Origin: Methylobacterium sp. Leaf91
GTDB taxonomy: Bacteria; Pseudomonadota; Alphaproteobacteria; Rhizobiales; Beijerinckiaceae
Direction of reading: 5' to 3'
DNA length: 64,000 bases
Assembly (NCBI RefSeq): GCF_001422815.1
Contig: NZ_LMMP01000004.1
Location: 1 to 64,000, forward strand
Positions 54,115 through 63,819 of this stretch are shown piece after piece (positions within the stretch are counted from its first letter, which is position 1; every line of letters begins with the position of its first letter). The notes beneath the pieces were generated by a model. The model was not told the DNA's origin. It did no database searches and was given only the letters and a program-made list of their open reading frames with translations. Both the position numbers and the translations under genes were made by a program.

Positions 54115-54855
54115 ATGCAGAACGCGCTGTTTGTCGGAGTCTCCAGTCAGGTCGCCCTGCAGCGTGAACTCGACGTGATCGCCAACAACATGGCGAACGT
54201 CTCCACCACGGGCTTCAAGGGCCGCAGCTCACGGTTCCAGGAATACCTGATGCCGGTGGCGAGCGCCGACTCGTTCCAGCGGCAGGATCGGCGCGTCTCC
54301 TACGTCATCGATCAGGGCACGGCCCTCGACCTCGCCCAGGGGCCGATCGAGCAGACCGGCAATCCTCTGCATGTGGCCGTGCGCGGCGAGGCGTTCCTCG
54401 TGGTCCGCACTCCGACCGGCGACCGCTACACCCGCAACGGTGCGTTCGAGACCGACCCTCAGGGCAACCTCGTCACCAGCGACGGCTATGCCGTCCAGGG
54501 CGAGGGTGGGCCGATCCAGATCAACCCCCAGGAAACCGGCATCGCCATCGGTCCGGACGGAACGGTCTCCACCAATCTCGGCATCCGTGGTCGCGTGCGG
54601 ATGGTGACCTTCCCCAACCCGCAGGCCCTCACCAACGAAGGCGCCAACCTCTACTCGTCCCAGGCGGCCCCGGTGGCCGCCGGCGTGAACGGCCGCCTCG
54701 AATCGGGTGCCCTCGAACGCTCCAACGTCAAGCCCGTCATCGAGATGACCCGGCTGATGGACGTGAACCGCACCTACACCATGGTCTCGGGCGTGATTTC
54801 GCGCCTGGACGAATTGCGGGGCACGGCGATCCGCCGCCTTGCCGACGTCGCGTAA
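54115..54855 (+). CDS. flgF: Flagellar rod protein FlgF
   Basis: A 246-residue rod/hook protein family member: ALFVGVSSQVALQRELDVIA with the NNMANVSTTGFK motif at about residues 24-35, FLVVRTPTGDRYTRNGAFE, and C-terminal LMDVNRTYTMVSGVISRL. It forms part of the proximal rod, secreted by the flagellar type III system without a cleaved signal. It is first of flgF-flgG-flgA-flgH and starts 12 bp before flgG ends gap. Start ATG preceded by TTTCGATCC, a weak ribosome site. Confidence 0.95.
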   Translation: MQNALFVGVSSQVALQRELDVIANNMANVSTTGFKGRSSRFQEYLMPVASADSFQRQDRRVSYVIDQGTALDLAQGPIEQTGNPLHVAVRGEAFLVVRTPTGDRYTRNGAFETDPQGNLVTSDGYAVQGEGGPIQINPQETGIAIGPDGTVSTNLGIRGRVRMVTFPNPQALTNEGANLYSSQAAPVAAGVNGRLESGALERSNVKPVIEMTRLMDVNRTYTMVSGVISRLDELRGTAIRRLADVA

Positions 54856-54867
54856 GGAACCCAGGCG

Positions 54868-55659
54868 ATGCGCGCCCTCTACGCTGCCGCCACAGGCATG
54901 GCGGCCCAGGAACTCAACGTCCAGGTCATCTCGAACAACATCGCGAACCTGCGGACCACCGGCTACAAGCGCCAGACCGCCCATTTCCAGGATCTGCTCT
55001 ACCAGAACCTGCGCCGGGCCGGTTCGTCGACCTCGGACCAGAATACCCAGCTTCCCGCCGGCCTCGCCATCGGCTCGGGCGTTAAGACGACCTCCACCGC
55101 CCGGACGATGTCGCAGGGTCCGCTGGCATCCACGGAGAAGGAATACGACGTCGCCATCCGCGGCGAGGGTCTGTTCCGGGTCACGATGCCCGATGGCCGC
55201 ATCGCCTTCACCCGCGACGGCTCGTTCGACCTCTCCGCACAGGGACAGCTGGTGACCCGCGACGGCTACCTCGTCGATCCGGGCATCACCGTCCCCAACA
55301 ATGCGACCAGCGTGACGATCAGCGCGCAGGGTTCGATCCAGGCCACGGTGCCGGGTCAGACCGCGCCGCAGAATCTCGGCCAGTTCCAGCTCTCCCGCTT
55401 CGTCAACAAGGTCGGTCTCGAATCCATCGGCGACAACCTGTTCGTCGAAACCGCCGCATCCGGCCCCCCCATCAACGGCCTGCCGGGCGCCGAGGGCTTC
55501 GGCAACCTGCAGCAGAGCTACCTCGAAGAGGCGAACGTGAACGCCGTCAACGAGATCTCGTCCCTGATCGCCGCGCAGCGCGCCTACGAGATGAACTCGA
55601 AGGTCGTCACGGCGGCCGACCAGATGCTCTCGACAACGTCGCAGATGTTCCGCGCCTGA
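54868..55659 (+). CDS. flgG: Flagellar distal rod protein FlgG
   Basis: A 263-residue protein: MRALYAAATGMAAQELNVQV, SNNIANLRTTGYKRQ, and the C-terminal NVNAVNEISSLIAAQRAYEM motif of rod proteins. It forms the distal rod. Gap to flgF is 12 bp. TAAGGAACCCAGGCG precedes the ATG. Length and motifs match the family. Confidence 0.97.
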   Translation: MRALYAAATGMAAQELNVQVISNNIANLRTTGYKRQTAHFQDLLYQNLRRAGSSTSDQNTQLPAGLAIGSGVKTTSTARTMSQGPLASTEKEYDVAIRGEGLFRVTMPDGRIAFTRDGSFDLSAQGQLVTRDGYLVDPGITVPNNATSVTISAQGSIQATVPGQTAPQNLGQFQLSRFVNKVGLESIGDNLFVETAASGPPINGLPGAEGFGNLQQSYLEEANVNAVNEISSLIAAQRAYEMNSKVVTAADQMLSTTSQMFRA

Positions 55660-55734
55660 CGGTGCGGGCGCCTCACTCCCCTGACGTCCCGGCCTCGTCC
55701 TTCCATTTTACCCCGCCTCCGAAAGCGTCATGCC

Positions 55735-56784
55735 ATGTACGCCCTGAGACAGATCCCCGCCGCCGAGTCACGGCGCGCCGCCACGCTCACCCCCGGCATC
55801 GTGGTGCGCGCCCTCTTCGCCCTGGCGGCCCTCTGCTTCATGACCGTGCAGGTTCTCGCGGAGAACAACGGCCAGCGGCTCCGCCTCCGCGGCGACGTCA
55901 CGGCACGCGGCGACATCCTGACCCTCGGTGATCTCGTGGAAGGTGCGCCGGCGGATCTCGCTCAGCGCGCGCTGTTCCGCGCGCCGGCGCTCGGGGCGTC
56001 GGGTACGATCCAGGCTCGCCGCATCGCCGACGCGATCGCGCCCCTCGGGCTCGGCGAGATCGAGACGGGCGGGCGGGCTCAGGTCTCGGTCCAGCGCGCC
56101 GCTCGGCGCGTGGGCCCGACCGAGATCGAGGCCGCGATCAAGCGCGTGCTGGAGACGTCCTACGGGCTCGATCCACGCAACCTCGCGATCCGCATTGATG
56201 GGGAGAACACCGTTCTCCTCGCCCCCCTCGATCTCGACGGACAGGCGACGGCCCTCGACGTCACCTACGATCCGCGCCTGAAGCGGGTCGCTGCCCTCAT
56301 CACCCTGGGCGAGCGTCAGGCATCCCTGCGCGTCGCCGGACTCGTGCAGGAAATCCGCGAGGTCCAGATTCTCACTCGCACGCTCAATCGCGGCGACACG
56401 GTCAGCGCCACCGATGTCACCATCGAGCGCCGCCCCCGGGAGGCGACGCCCCCCGACGCCCAGGCCGGGTCGGTCGTCTCCATCGGCCAGGTCGCACAGC
56501 GCAGCCTGAGTGCCGGCTCCATTCTCCGATCCGGCGACGTCGCACCGGCGGATATGGTCCAGCGTGGCGAAGCCGTGACCATCGTGTTCGATGCCCCCGG
56601 CCTCAACCTCTCCCTGCGCGGCCAGGCCAACGAGAACGGCCGCCTCGGTGCCGCGATCACCGTCACCAATCCCGTCTCCAAGAAATCCCTCGCCGCCACC
56701 GTGATCGGCCCAGGCCGCGTCTCGGTCAGCTCGCCCGCCAGCCTCGGCCGCCAGGCCAGCGCGGCGTTCGACGCCGCCCGCTGA
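55735..56784 (+). CDS. flgA: Flagellar P-ring assembly chaperone FlgA
   Basis: A 349-residue protein. The N-terminal hydrophobic segment (VVRALFALAALCFMTVQVLA) is the signal, followed by FlgA-specific domains and a C-terminal SAF domain (TLNRGDTVSATDVTIERR; GSILRSGDVAPADMV; MVQRGEAVTIVFDAPGL in the last third). It helps FlgI assemble into the P ring. The length is above the usual 220-260 because of an N-terminal extension. It follows flgG by 75 bp. Confidence 0.92.
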   Translation: MYALRQIPAAESRRAATLTPGIVVRALFALAALCFMTVQVLAENNGQRLRLRGDVTARGDILTLGDLVEGAPADLAQRALFRAPALGASGTIQARRIADAIAPLGLGEIETGGRAQVSVQRAARRVGPTEIEAAIKRVLETSYGLDPRNLAIRIDGENTVLLAPLDLDGQATALDVTYDPRLKRVAALITLGERQASLRVAGLVQEIREVQILTRTLNRGDTVSATDVTIERRPREATPPDAQAGSVVSIGQVAQRSLSAGSILRSGDVAPADMVQRGEAVTIVFDAPGLNLSLRGQANENGRLGAAITVTNPVSKKSLAATVIGPGRVSVSSPASLGRQASAAFDAAR

Positions 56785-56821
56785 TCCCATCCGATCGCCT
56801 CTAGGAAAAAAGCTGGCTCCC

Positions 56822-57589
56822 ATGACCAACCGCACCACCCGCCTCACCTTCAAGCCGCTTTCGCTTGCCGCTGCCGTGCTGGTCTCGTCGGCCCTTGGCG
56901 CTTGCAATACGGTCGATCGGCTGTCGCAGGTCGGCGCCACGCCTACGCTCTCGGCCATCGAGGACCCGACTTCGCAGCCGGGCTACCGCCCGGTGCGCCT
57001 GCCGATGCCGGACGTCCAGCCGGTCTCCTACGCACCGAACTCCCTGTGGCGGACAGGATCGCGCGCCTTCTTCAAGGATCAGCGCGCCGCCCGGATCGGC
57101 GATCTCGTGACGATCAAGGTGAACGTCACCGACCGCGCCAACCTGAACAACGAGACGAAGCGCTCCCGCTCCAATGCGGAAGGAATGGGCCTTCCCAACG
57201 CTTTCGGCCTGGAGAGCAGCGCCGCCGTCGCCGCGGCCGGGATCAGCCCGGACAAGCTGATCGCCGGGACATCGACCTCATCGAGCGATGGTTCGGGGTC
57301 GGTCCAGCGCAACGAGACGGTGACGACCAACATCGCGGCGATCGTCAACCAAGTCCTGCCCAACGGCAACCTCGTCGTGGAGGGCAAGCAGGAAATCCGC
57401 ATCAATTTCGAGGTGCGCGAACTCATCGTCGCCGGCGTGGTCCGGCCGGAGGACATCGAATCCGACAATACGATCGATTCCTCGAAGATCGCCCAGGCCC
57501 GCATCGCCTATGGCGGTCGCGGTCAGATCACCGATGTGCAGCAGCCCCGTTACGGCCAGCAGCTCGTCGACATCCTGCTTCCGTTCTAA
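56822..57589 (+). CDS. flgH: Flagellar L-ring lipoprotein FlgH
   Basis: A 255-residue outer-membrane lipoprotein: lipobox LGAC near residue 28 after the hydrophobic segment AAAVLVSSALGAC, then RIGDLVTIKVNVTDRANLNN and the C-terminal RITDVQQPRYGQQLVDILLPF segment (given in part). It forms the L ring around the rod. It ends the flgF-flgG-flgA-flgH operon. Length matches the family. Confidence 0.95.
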   Translation: MTNRTTRLTFKPLSLAAAVLVSSALGACNTVDRLSQVGATPTLSAIEDPTSQPGYRPVRLPMPDVQPVSYAPNSLWRTGSRAFFKDQRAARIGDLVTIKVNVTDRANLNNETKRSRSNAEGMGLPNAFGLESSAAVAAAGISPDKLIAGTSTSSSDGSGSVQRNETVTTNIAAIVNQVLPNGNLVVEGKQEIRINFEVRELIVAGVVRPEDIESDNTIDSSKIAQARIAYGGRGQITDVQQPRYGQQLVDILLPF

Positions 57590-57604
57590 GCCGAAAGAGG
57601 CCGG

Positions 57605-57781
57605 TCAATGGTCGGTGCCGGGCCGGTTCGGGCGCGGCGCGGTGCCGTGATTGTCCACGAAGGCGGAGCGTTCGGGATCTTTCTTGAGCGCGGCGACACG
57701 GCGGCGCTGCCACATCGCCACCCCGATCACGAGAGCGAAGGTGGCGAGCGCAAGCACCAGGATCAGAACTTCATTGTCCAT
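57605..57781 (-). CDS. Small single-pass membrane protein (58 residues)
   Basis: On the minus strand ATG at 57781 gives MDNEVLILVLALATFALVIG and a basic tail (WQRRRVAALKKDPERS) ending PGTDH. AAGGATCC precedes the start. One membrane helix near the N-terminus. It is convergent with flgH. Family not recognised; codon use fits a real gene. Confidence 0.7.
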   Translation of the reverse strand: MDNEVLILVLALATFALVIGVAMWQRRRVAALKKDPERSAFVDNHGTAPRPNRPGTDH

Positions 57782-57984
57782 TTCGGGATCCTTGATCGAC
57801 GCGAAGTCGTATCAGTAATTACGAGATGAGCGCGAAGGTTCCGGCGCAGAAAATCAATGCCCTGCCAAGCTTACGCCGGATATCGGGCCCCGACCATCGG
57901 ATCGAAAGCTCGGGCTCCGGTGTGCGCAATGCTTGATCACCGATGCCATCCCCGATAGAGCCGGTTGATGACGTGAGGTTGGTG

Positions 57985-58404
57985 CTACTCGTCCCGATAG
58001 ACGCGCTCGCGCCGCTCGTGGCGCTCCTGCGCTTCCAGGGACAGGGTGGCGATGGGCCGGGCATCGAGCCGCTTCAACGAGATCGGCTCACCGGTTTCCT
58101 CGCAAAATCCGTAGCTTCCGTCCTCGAGACGGGCGAGCGCCGCGTCGATCTTGCCGGTGAGCTTGCGCTGCCGATCCCGCGCCCGCAACTCGATGGCCCT
58201 ATCGGTTTCGGACGACGCGCGATCGGCGAGATCGGGATGGTTCTCGTTCTCGGTCTGAAGTGCGACGAGTGTATCCTGCGCCTCGCGCAGGATATCGGCC
58301 TTCCAACCCACCAGCTTGCGGCGGAAATACTCACGCTGCCGATCGTTCATGAACGGCTCGTTCTCAGACGGAACATATCCGTCTTCGATCTTGACTGTCG
58401 CCAT
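57985..58404 (-). CDS. dksA: RNA polymerase-binding factor DksA, cysteine-poor type
   Basis: A 139-residue protein: N-terminal helix (MNDRQREYFRRKLVGW), coiled coil whose tip carries DLADRAS (D-x2-D-x-A), which matches the catalytic tip of DksA, and a globular part LEDGSYGFCEETGEPISLKRL. Only one cysteine is present (the usual zinc finger has four). Such Cys-poor forms occur in alphaproteobacteria. It acts with (p)ppGpp at RNA polymerase. It is not linked functionally to the flagellar genes around it. Confidence 0.9.
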   Translation of the reverse strand: MATVKIEDGYVPSENEPFMNDRQREYFRRKLVGWKADILREAQDTLVALQTENENHPDLADRASSETDRAIELRARDRQRKLTGKIDAALARLEDGSYGFCEETGEPISLKRLDARPIATLSLEAQERHERRERVYRDE

Positions 58405-58814
58405 CCTCGCCCCTTCGCAAGTCCGTCACAGCCGGTACGCGGCGATGTTTCGCGTGCCTATACTTGAGGGCGCCCCACACTACAACGCACCCGACGTCCC
58501 GAACCTCATCTGATTTCATGATGCGTATACCATGCGACAAACACGCAACGGGTGCATCCTGCCGGCGGGGGGCCGTCGGTGGCGGTTCCACCCGGTCGCC
58601 GAGGATTATCGGGGTCGGGTGACGGCGCGTCAGATTAGCCCATAGCGGTGGCAATCGAGACCGTACGCAGTCGGACAGGTTGCGCGAATGGCTGTCGCCG
58701 GAGCGGTACGGCCGGTATGCGGCTGGGCCGTCGTGACCTATACCTGTCTCGTTCGCGCTGGTCCGGTGACCGACGGCTCGATCTCGCCTTACGCGTGCAA
58801 CCGAGGCCCTGAGA
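58405..58814. other. Intergenic region without a recognised gene (410 bp)
   Basis: The space between the dksA start (minus) and the kinase start (plus) presumably contains both divergent promoters. I see no repeat, tRNA or clear coding frame in it. Confidence 0.5.
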
Positions 58815-61800
58815 GTGCCGGAAAGCCGATCTTTGCCGAAGCCGATCAAAGAACATTCGGAGATCTTCGTAGGCGGCAGCGAGATGGCGGCCCTGATGCG
58901 GGCCAAGGACTGGTCACAGACTCCTCTCGGCTCGCCGGAAGGCTGGCCGGAGGCGCTGAAGGTCGCCTTGCGGATCCTGCTGACCTCGAGATTCGAGATG
59001 TGGCTCGGCTGGGGGCCGGACATCGCCTTCTTCTACAACGATGCCTACCGCCCGACCCTCGGCCTCAAGCACCCGGATTCCCTGGCCAAACCCACCCGGA
59101 TCCTCTGGGCCGAGATCTGGGACGACATCGAGGCACGGATCCGCAGCGTCTACGATCACGGCGAAGCGACCTGGGACCGTGGGTTGCTGCTTCTTCTGGA
59201 GCGCAACGGCTATCCCGAGGAGACCTATCACACCTTCTCCTACAGCCCCGTCATCGACGATGACGGATCGGTGGGCGGCCTGTTCTGCGCGGTCAGCGAA
59301 GAGACCGACCGGGTCATCAGCGAGCGCCGGCTCGGTATTCTGCGCCTTCTGGGAGAGAGCCTCGCGCGTGCGGAATCCCGCCCCGACGTTCTCAGTGCGG
59401 TCGAGGCCAGTTTAGGCGAGGCGCGCCGCGATCTCCCCTTCAGCGCCATCCATCTCTTCGAGGGGAGCAACCTCGCCCATCTCGCCTCCACCACCGGAAT
59501 ATCCCGGGACCATCCCGCATTACCGGGTGTGATCGATCCTGCGGGCCCCCTCGCCGAATGGTTCGGCGGCACCCAAGGCGAGAGGATCATCGATCTCGAT
59601 CAGGCGCAGAACTGGCCCACGGGCGATTGGTCGAGGCCGCCGGCGAGGGCAGTGACGCTGCCCCTCGTCGGACAGGGTGGAAGCGCACCGTTGGGCATCG
59701 TCACGGTCGGCCTCAATCCGCACCGGCCGTTCGACGCGGATTATCTCAGCTTCCTCAAGCTTCTCGCCGGCCAGATCTCGTCGAGCCTCGCCAGCGTTTC
59801 CGCCTACGAGGCCGAGCGGCGGCGCAACGCCGTCCTGGCCGAAGCCGTCCGCATGCGGCAGGAGGCGGCCGAAGCCCTGAGGCAGGCCAACGACGCCCTT
59901 CTTTCCGAGGTGCGGCAGCGGACGGCCGAGCGCGACCGCATGCGGTCTCTGTTCAAGGACGCGCCCGGCTTCATGTGCGTCCTGAGCGGCCCGACGCACG
60001 TTTTCGAGTATACGAACGAGGCCTATCTTCAGCTCATCGGCCATCGCGACATCATCGGGATCGCCGTCCGTGAGGCATTGCCCGAGGTCGAGGGCCAGGG
60101 CTTCTTCGAGCTCCTCGACGAGGTCTATGCGACGGGCAGGCCCTTCATCGGGCGTAACATGACCGTGACGGTTCAGTTCGGACGGGAGGGCGGCCTAGAA
60201 CAGCGCGTCGTCAACTTGGTCTACCAGCCGATCACGGAAGCCGACGGAACGGTCAGCGGCATCTTCGCCGAGGGTCACGACGTCACCGACCGGGCCCAGG
60301 CCGAGGATGCCCTCAGACGCCTCAACGAGACGCTGGAACAGCAGGTCCAGGCCCGCACGAAGGAGGTGCAGGAGCGGACCGAGGAGCGCGACCGGGCTTG
60401 GCGCCTGTCACAGGACCTGTTGATGGTCACCGAAGCCGACAGCCGGATCGCGGCGGTAAACACGGCGTGGACGACGCTTCTCGGCTGGACTTCCGACGCC
60501 CTTACCGGACGGTCCTTCGCGGAACTCGCCCATCCCGAAGACCGCGACGCCGTCTGCTCGACCTTCTCGGCCATCGTCACCGAACCACTCACCGCTCCTT
60601 TCGACCTCCGCCTGCGCCATGCCGACGGCAGCTATCGCTGGTTCGCCTGGACGGGCGCGTTCGAGGACGGGCGGATCTATGCCAGCGGGCGCAACACCAC
60701 GGCGGAGCGCGAACAGGCCGCCGCCCTGGAACTCGCCGAGGATGCCCTGCGCCAAGCCCAGAAGATGGAGGCCGTGGGCCAGCTCACCGGGGGCATCGCC
60801 CACGATTTCAACAACCTCCTGACCGGGATCGTCGGCTCCCTCGACCTGATGCAGACCCGCCTGTCGCAGGGGCGGATGGAGAATATCGAGCGCTACGCCA
60901 AGGCGGCGATGTCCTCGGCCAACCGGGCAGCCGCGCTGACCCACAGGCTTCTCGCCTTCGCAAGGCGCCAGCCGCTCGACCCGAAACTGGTGGATGCCAA
61001 CGCGCTCATCGCGTCGCTCGAAGATCTCCTGCGCCGGACGATGGGCGAGACGATCGCTCTCGACATCGCCATGGGGAAGGGGCTCTGGCCGACCTTGTGC
61101 GATCCGCACCAGCTCGAGAACGCCATCCTCAATCTGGCGATTAACGCCCGCGATGCGATGCCGGATGGCGGCCGGCTCCGCATCGAGACCAGCAACACCG
61201 AACTCGACCGAGCCTATGCCCGCCTGCATCCGGGGATGGAGCCGGGCCCATATGTCTGCATCGTCGTGTCGGATACCGGCACCGGCATGCCGGCCGATGT
61301 CATCGCCCGTGCTTTTGACCCGTTCTTCACGACGAAGCCCCTGGGGCAGGGGACCGGCCTCGGCCTGTCGATGATCTACGGCTTCGCCCGACAATCCGAC
61401 GGGCATGCCAAGATCGATTCCCAAGTGGGGAGCGGCACGGCGGTGAAGCTCTACCTGCCCCGCTCCATCGAAGCGGTCGTGGAGGTGGACGCGGTCGGCG
61501 CCGTCGCGGAACTTGCTCGCCTCGGCGCCGGGGAAACGGTTCTCGTCGTCGAAGACGAGACTGTGGTCCGGGACCTCATCGTCGATGTGCTGGAAGACCT
61601 CGGCTACCGTGCGATCTCCGCCGCCGACGGTTTGTCCGGCCTCAAGATTCTCACGACCCAGGAGCGCGTCGACCTGCTCGTGACCGATGTCGGCCTGCCC
61701 GGCCTCAACGGTCGCCAACTCGCCGATCAGGCGCGTGAAACCCGGCCCGGCCTCAAGGTGCTGTTCATCACGGGGTATGCCGAGAACGCCATCTTCGGCA

Positions 61801-61892
61801 ACGGCCAGCTCGATCCGGGCATGCAGATGATCACCAAGCCGTTCCCCGTGGAGATCCTGGCTGGGCGTATTCGCGAGATGATGGAAAGCTGA
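58815..61892 (+). CDS. Hybrid sensor histidine kinase (PAS-GAF-PAS-PAS-HisKA-HATPase-REC)
   Basis: A 1025-residue cytoplasmic protein without membrane segments. Order by eye: PAS-like (about 20-170), GAF-like (175-340), coiled coil, PAS (375-495), PAS (530-640), HisKA with phospho-acceptor His663 ([10 protein letters not shown]), HATPase (760-880; [23 protein letters not shown]) and a receiver with Asp958 ([10 protein letters not shown]). It resembles blue-light/PAS signalling kinases. The start is a GTG with weak ribosome site. No response-regulator gene is adjacent; it lies between flagellar genes but need not be flagellar. Confidence 0.92.
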   Translation: MPESRSLPKPIKEHSEIFVGGSEMAALMRAKDWSQTPLGSPEGWPEALKVALRILLTSRFEMWLGWGPDIAFFYNDAYRPTLGLKHPDSLAKPTRILWAEIWDDIEARIRSVYDHGEATWDRGLLLLLERNGYPEETYHTFSYSPVIDDDGSVGGLFCAVSEETDRVISERRLGILRLLGESLARAESRPDVLSAVEASLGEARRDLPFSAIHLFEGSNLAHLASTTGISRDHPALPGVIDPAGPLAEWFGGTQGERIIDLDQAQNWPTGDWSRPPARAVTLPLVGQGGSAPLGIVTVGLNPHRPFDADYLSFLKLLAGQISSSLASVSAYEAERRRNAVLAEAVRMRQEAAEALRQANDALLSEVRQRTAERDRMRSLFKDAPGFMCVLSGPTHVFEYTNEAYLQLIGHRDIIGIAVREALPEVEGQGFFELLDEVYATGRPFIGRNMTVTVQFGREGGLEQRVVNLVYQPITEADGTVSGIFAEGHDVTDRAQAEDALRRLNETLEQQVQARTKEVQERTEERDRAWRLSQDLLMVTEADSRIAAVNTAWTTLLGWTSDALTGRSFAELAHPEDRDAVCSTFSAIVTEPLTAPFDLRLRHADGSYRWFAWTGAFEDGRIYASGRNTTAEREQAAALELAEDALRQAQKMEAVGQLTGGIAHDFNNLLTGIVGSLDLMQTRLSQGRMENIERYAKAAMSSANRAAALTHRLLAFARRQPLDPKLVDANALIASLEDLLRRTMGETIALDIAMGKGLWPTLCDPHQLENAILNLAINARDAMPDGGRLRIETSNTELDRAYARLHPGMEPGPYVCIVVSDTGTGMPADVIARAFDPFFTTKPLGQGTGLGLSMIYGFARQSDGHAKIDSQVGSGTAVKLYLPRSIEAVVEVDAVGAVAELARLGAGETVLVVEDETVVRDLIVDVLEDLGYRAISAADGLSGLKILTTQERVDLLVTDVGLPGLNGRQLADQARETRPGLKVLFITGYAENAIFGNGQLDPGMQMITKPFPVEILAGRIREMMES

Positions 61893-61925
61893 TCGGAGGG
61901 CGCGTCGTCGAGCGCTCGTAGCCCC

Positions 61926-62357
61926 TCAGCTGTCCTGCGCCGATTGCAGTTTGGCGAGTTCCACCGCCGCACGCAGCTCGATATCGGCGATGAGCCCATC
62001 CAGGCGCGGATCACCGCTCGTTCCCGCACGTTCCGAGAGACGGCTCGCGATGGACTGAAGTTCACGTGTCGACACCCGCCCCATCACCAGCGACGCCTTG
62101 AGCCGGTCGAGACCGTCCAGAAGGTCGTGGCCGCGCCTGGCGAAACGACGGCGACGCTCGCCGGGCTGCTCGTCCTGGCCCTGAAGGGTCAGGATCGCGT
62201 CGAGCCCCGCCAGAGACGTGGTCGATGCGGTGGAGGCGGCGGTGGAAGTGGCGGCGGCATCATGGCCCAGCATGAAGGACGGCGACGCATCCGCCTTGCG
62301 AACGGTCGGCGAGGCAGCGGCCGAAGTCTGCGAGACGAGGCGGTTATCGACGCGCAT
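61926..62357 (-). CDS. fliX: Flagellar assembly factor FliX
   Basis: A 143-residue protein: disordered N-terminus (MRVDNRLVSQTSAAASPTVR) and a helical C-terminal domain (LLDGLDRLKASLVMGRVSTR; IELRAAVELAKLQ) characteristic of FliX. In Caulobacter FliX couples class II assembly to the regulator FlbD and is divergent from flgI, exactly as here. Confidence 0.88.
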   Translation of the reverse strand: MRVDNRLVSQTSAAASPTVRKADASPSFMLGHDAAATSTAASTASTTSLAGLDAILTLQGQDEQPGERRRRFARRGHDLLDGLDRLKASLVMGRVSTRELQSIASRLSERAGTSGDPRLDGLIADIELRAAVELAKLQSAQDS

Positions 62358-62437
62358 GGGCCGTCTCCGAAAATCAGGGCGTCGTTTCGCGCATCGGCAC
62401 GACGATCGTTCCGCCCAGCAGATTCCGCCCTCGATGG

Positions 62438-62453
62438 TTAATCATCGGTAAAC
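62438..62453. promoter_or_regulatory. CtrA-like box upstream of flgI and fliX
   Basis: TTAA-TCATCGG-TAAAC differs from TTAA-N7-TTAAC at one base in the second half. It lies in the 237-bp gap between fliX and flgI. Caulobacter uses CtrA sites in this same intergenic position, which is established knowledge; that it works here is inferred. Confidence 0.5.
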
Positions 62454-62594
62454 AAGCCGGCAGAACATGCCGGGTCGGCAGGGAAGGCCGCCCCTTCCAT
62501 GCCTTGGCATCACCGGAGATAATTAACAAAACCATTTATTACCAATAGCTTATCCGACAATATCGATTGGCACGGTCCTGGCAGACCCACCGGT

Positions 62595-63779
62595 ATGTCC
62601 GACTTGACCGACATGCTCCGTCGACCAGCAAAGCGACTCATGCCACTCGCGATCGCCCGGCCCAAACGTTCCGCTCTCCTTGCCTGCGCAGCCGCGCTGC
62701 TGACGCTGGTCTTCGCCATGAACGGGCAGGCTTCCGCCCTGTCACGCGTGAAGGATCTCGCGAGCATCGAGGGAGTCCGACAGAACCAGCTGGTCGGCTA
62801 TGGGATTGTCGTCGGTCTCAACGGTACCGGCGACACGCTCAACAACATCCCGTTCACCCGGCAATCGCTTCAGGCGATGCTGGAACGCCTCGGCGTGAAT
62901 ACGCGGGGCGCCACCATGCGCACCCAGAACCTCGCGGCCGTGATGGTCACGGCGAGCCTGCCGCCCTTCGCCACGCAGGGAAACCGCATCGACATCACGG
63001 TGTCGTCGCTGGGCGACGCCAAGTCGCTCCAAGGCGGCACGCTTCTGGTCACGCCCCTGCTCGGTGCCGATGGCGAGGTCTATGCGCTGGCGCAGGGATC
63101 GGTGGCCATTGCGGGCTTCTCGGCCGAAGGCGATGCCGCGAAGATCACCCGCGGCGTTCCCACCAATGGGCGCGTCCCCAACGGGGCGATGATCGAGCGC
63201 GAGACGGCGTTCAAGATGAACGACATGCGCTCCCTGCGCCTGTCCCTGCGCAACCCCGACTTCACCACCTCGAAGCGGATCGCGGCCGCGATCAACGACT
63301 TCATGGGCGCCGACACCGCCGAGCCCACCGATCCGGCCACCGTGACCCTGCAGATTCCCGCCAAATACAACGGCAACATGATCCGCCTCGTCACCGAGAT
63401 CGAGCAGCTGAAGATCGAGCCCGACCAGACGGCGCGCGTCGTCGTCGACGAGCGCTCGGGCATCATCGTGATGGGCCGCGACGTGCGCGTCTCCACCGTC
63501 GCCATCGCGCAGGGCAACCTCACCGTCACCATCACCGAGCAGCCGCAGGTGAGCCAGCCCGCCCCCCTCTCGAACGGCACCACCACCGTCGTGCCCCGCA
63601 CGGGGGTCAAGGTCGATACCGGCGACGGCAACAAGCTCGCCATGGTCAAGGAAGGCGTCACCCTGCGCGAGCTGGTGGATGGCCTCAACGCGCTGGGGGT
63701 CGGCCCCCGCGACCTGATCTCGATCCTCCAGGCCATCAAGGCCGCCGGCGCCCTCCAGGCCGATATCGAGGTGATGTGA
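62595..63779 (+). CDS. flgI: Flagellar P-ring protein FlgI
   Basis: A 394-residue protein. A signal peptide (LLACAAALLTLVFAMNGQASA, about residues 28-48; 20 shown at most) precedes the P-ring domain: VKDLASIEGVRQNQLVGYG, GLNGTGDTLNNIPFT, and C-terminal GVTLRELVDGLNALGVGPRD. It is exported to the periplasm and assembled with FlgA. Length matches the family. Confidence 0.96.
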   Translation: MSDLTDMLRRPAKRLMPLAIARPKRSALLACAAALLTLVFAMNGQASALSRVKDLASIEGVRQNQLVGYGIVVGLNGTGDTLNNIPFTRQSLQAMLERLGVNTRGATMRTQNLAAVMVTASLPPFATQGNRIDITVSSLGDAKSLQGGTLLVTPLLGADGEVYALAQGSVAIAGFSAEGDAAKITRGVPTNGRVPNGAMIERETAFKMNDMRSLRLSLRNPDFTTSKRIAAAINDFMGADTAEPTDPATVTLQIPAKYNGNMIRLVTEIEQLKIEPDQTARVVVDERSGIIVMGRDVRVSTVAIAQGNLTVTITEQPQVSQPAPLSNGTTTVVPRTGVKVDTGDGNKLAMVKEGVTLRELVDGLNALGVGPRDLISILQAIKAAGALQADIEVM

Positions 63780-63819
63780 TGCAACCCCTTTCGTTCCTCC
63801 CACCCAAGAGGCGCTGACC

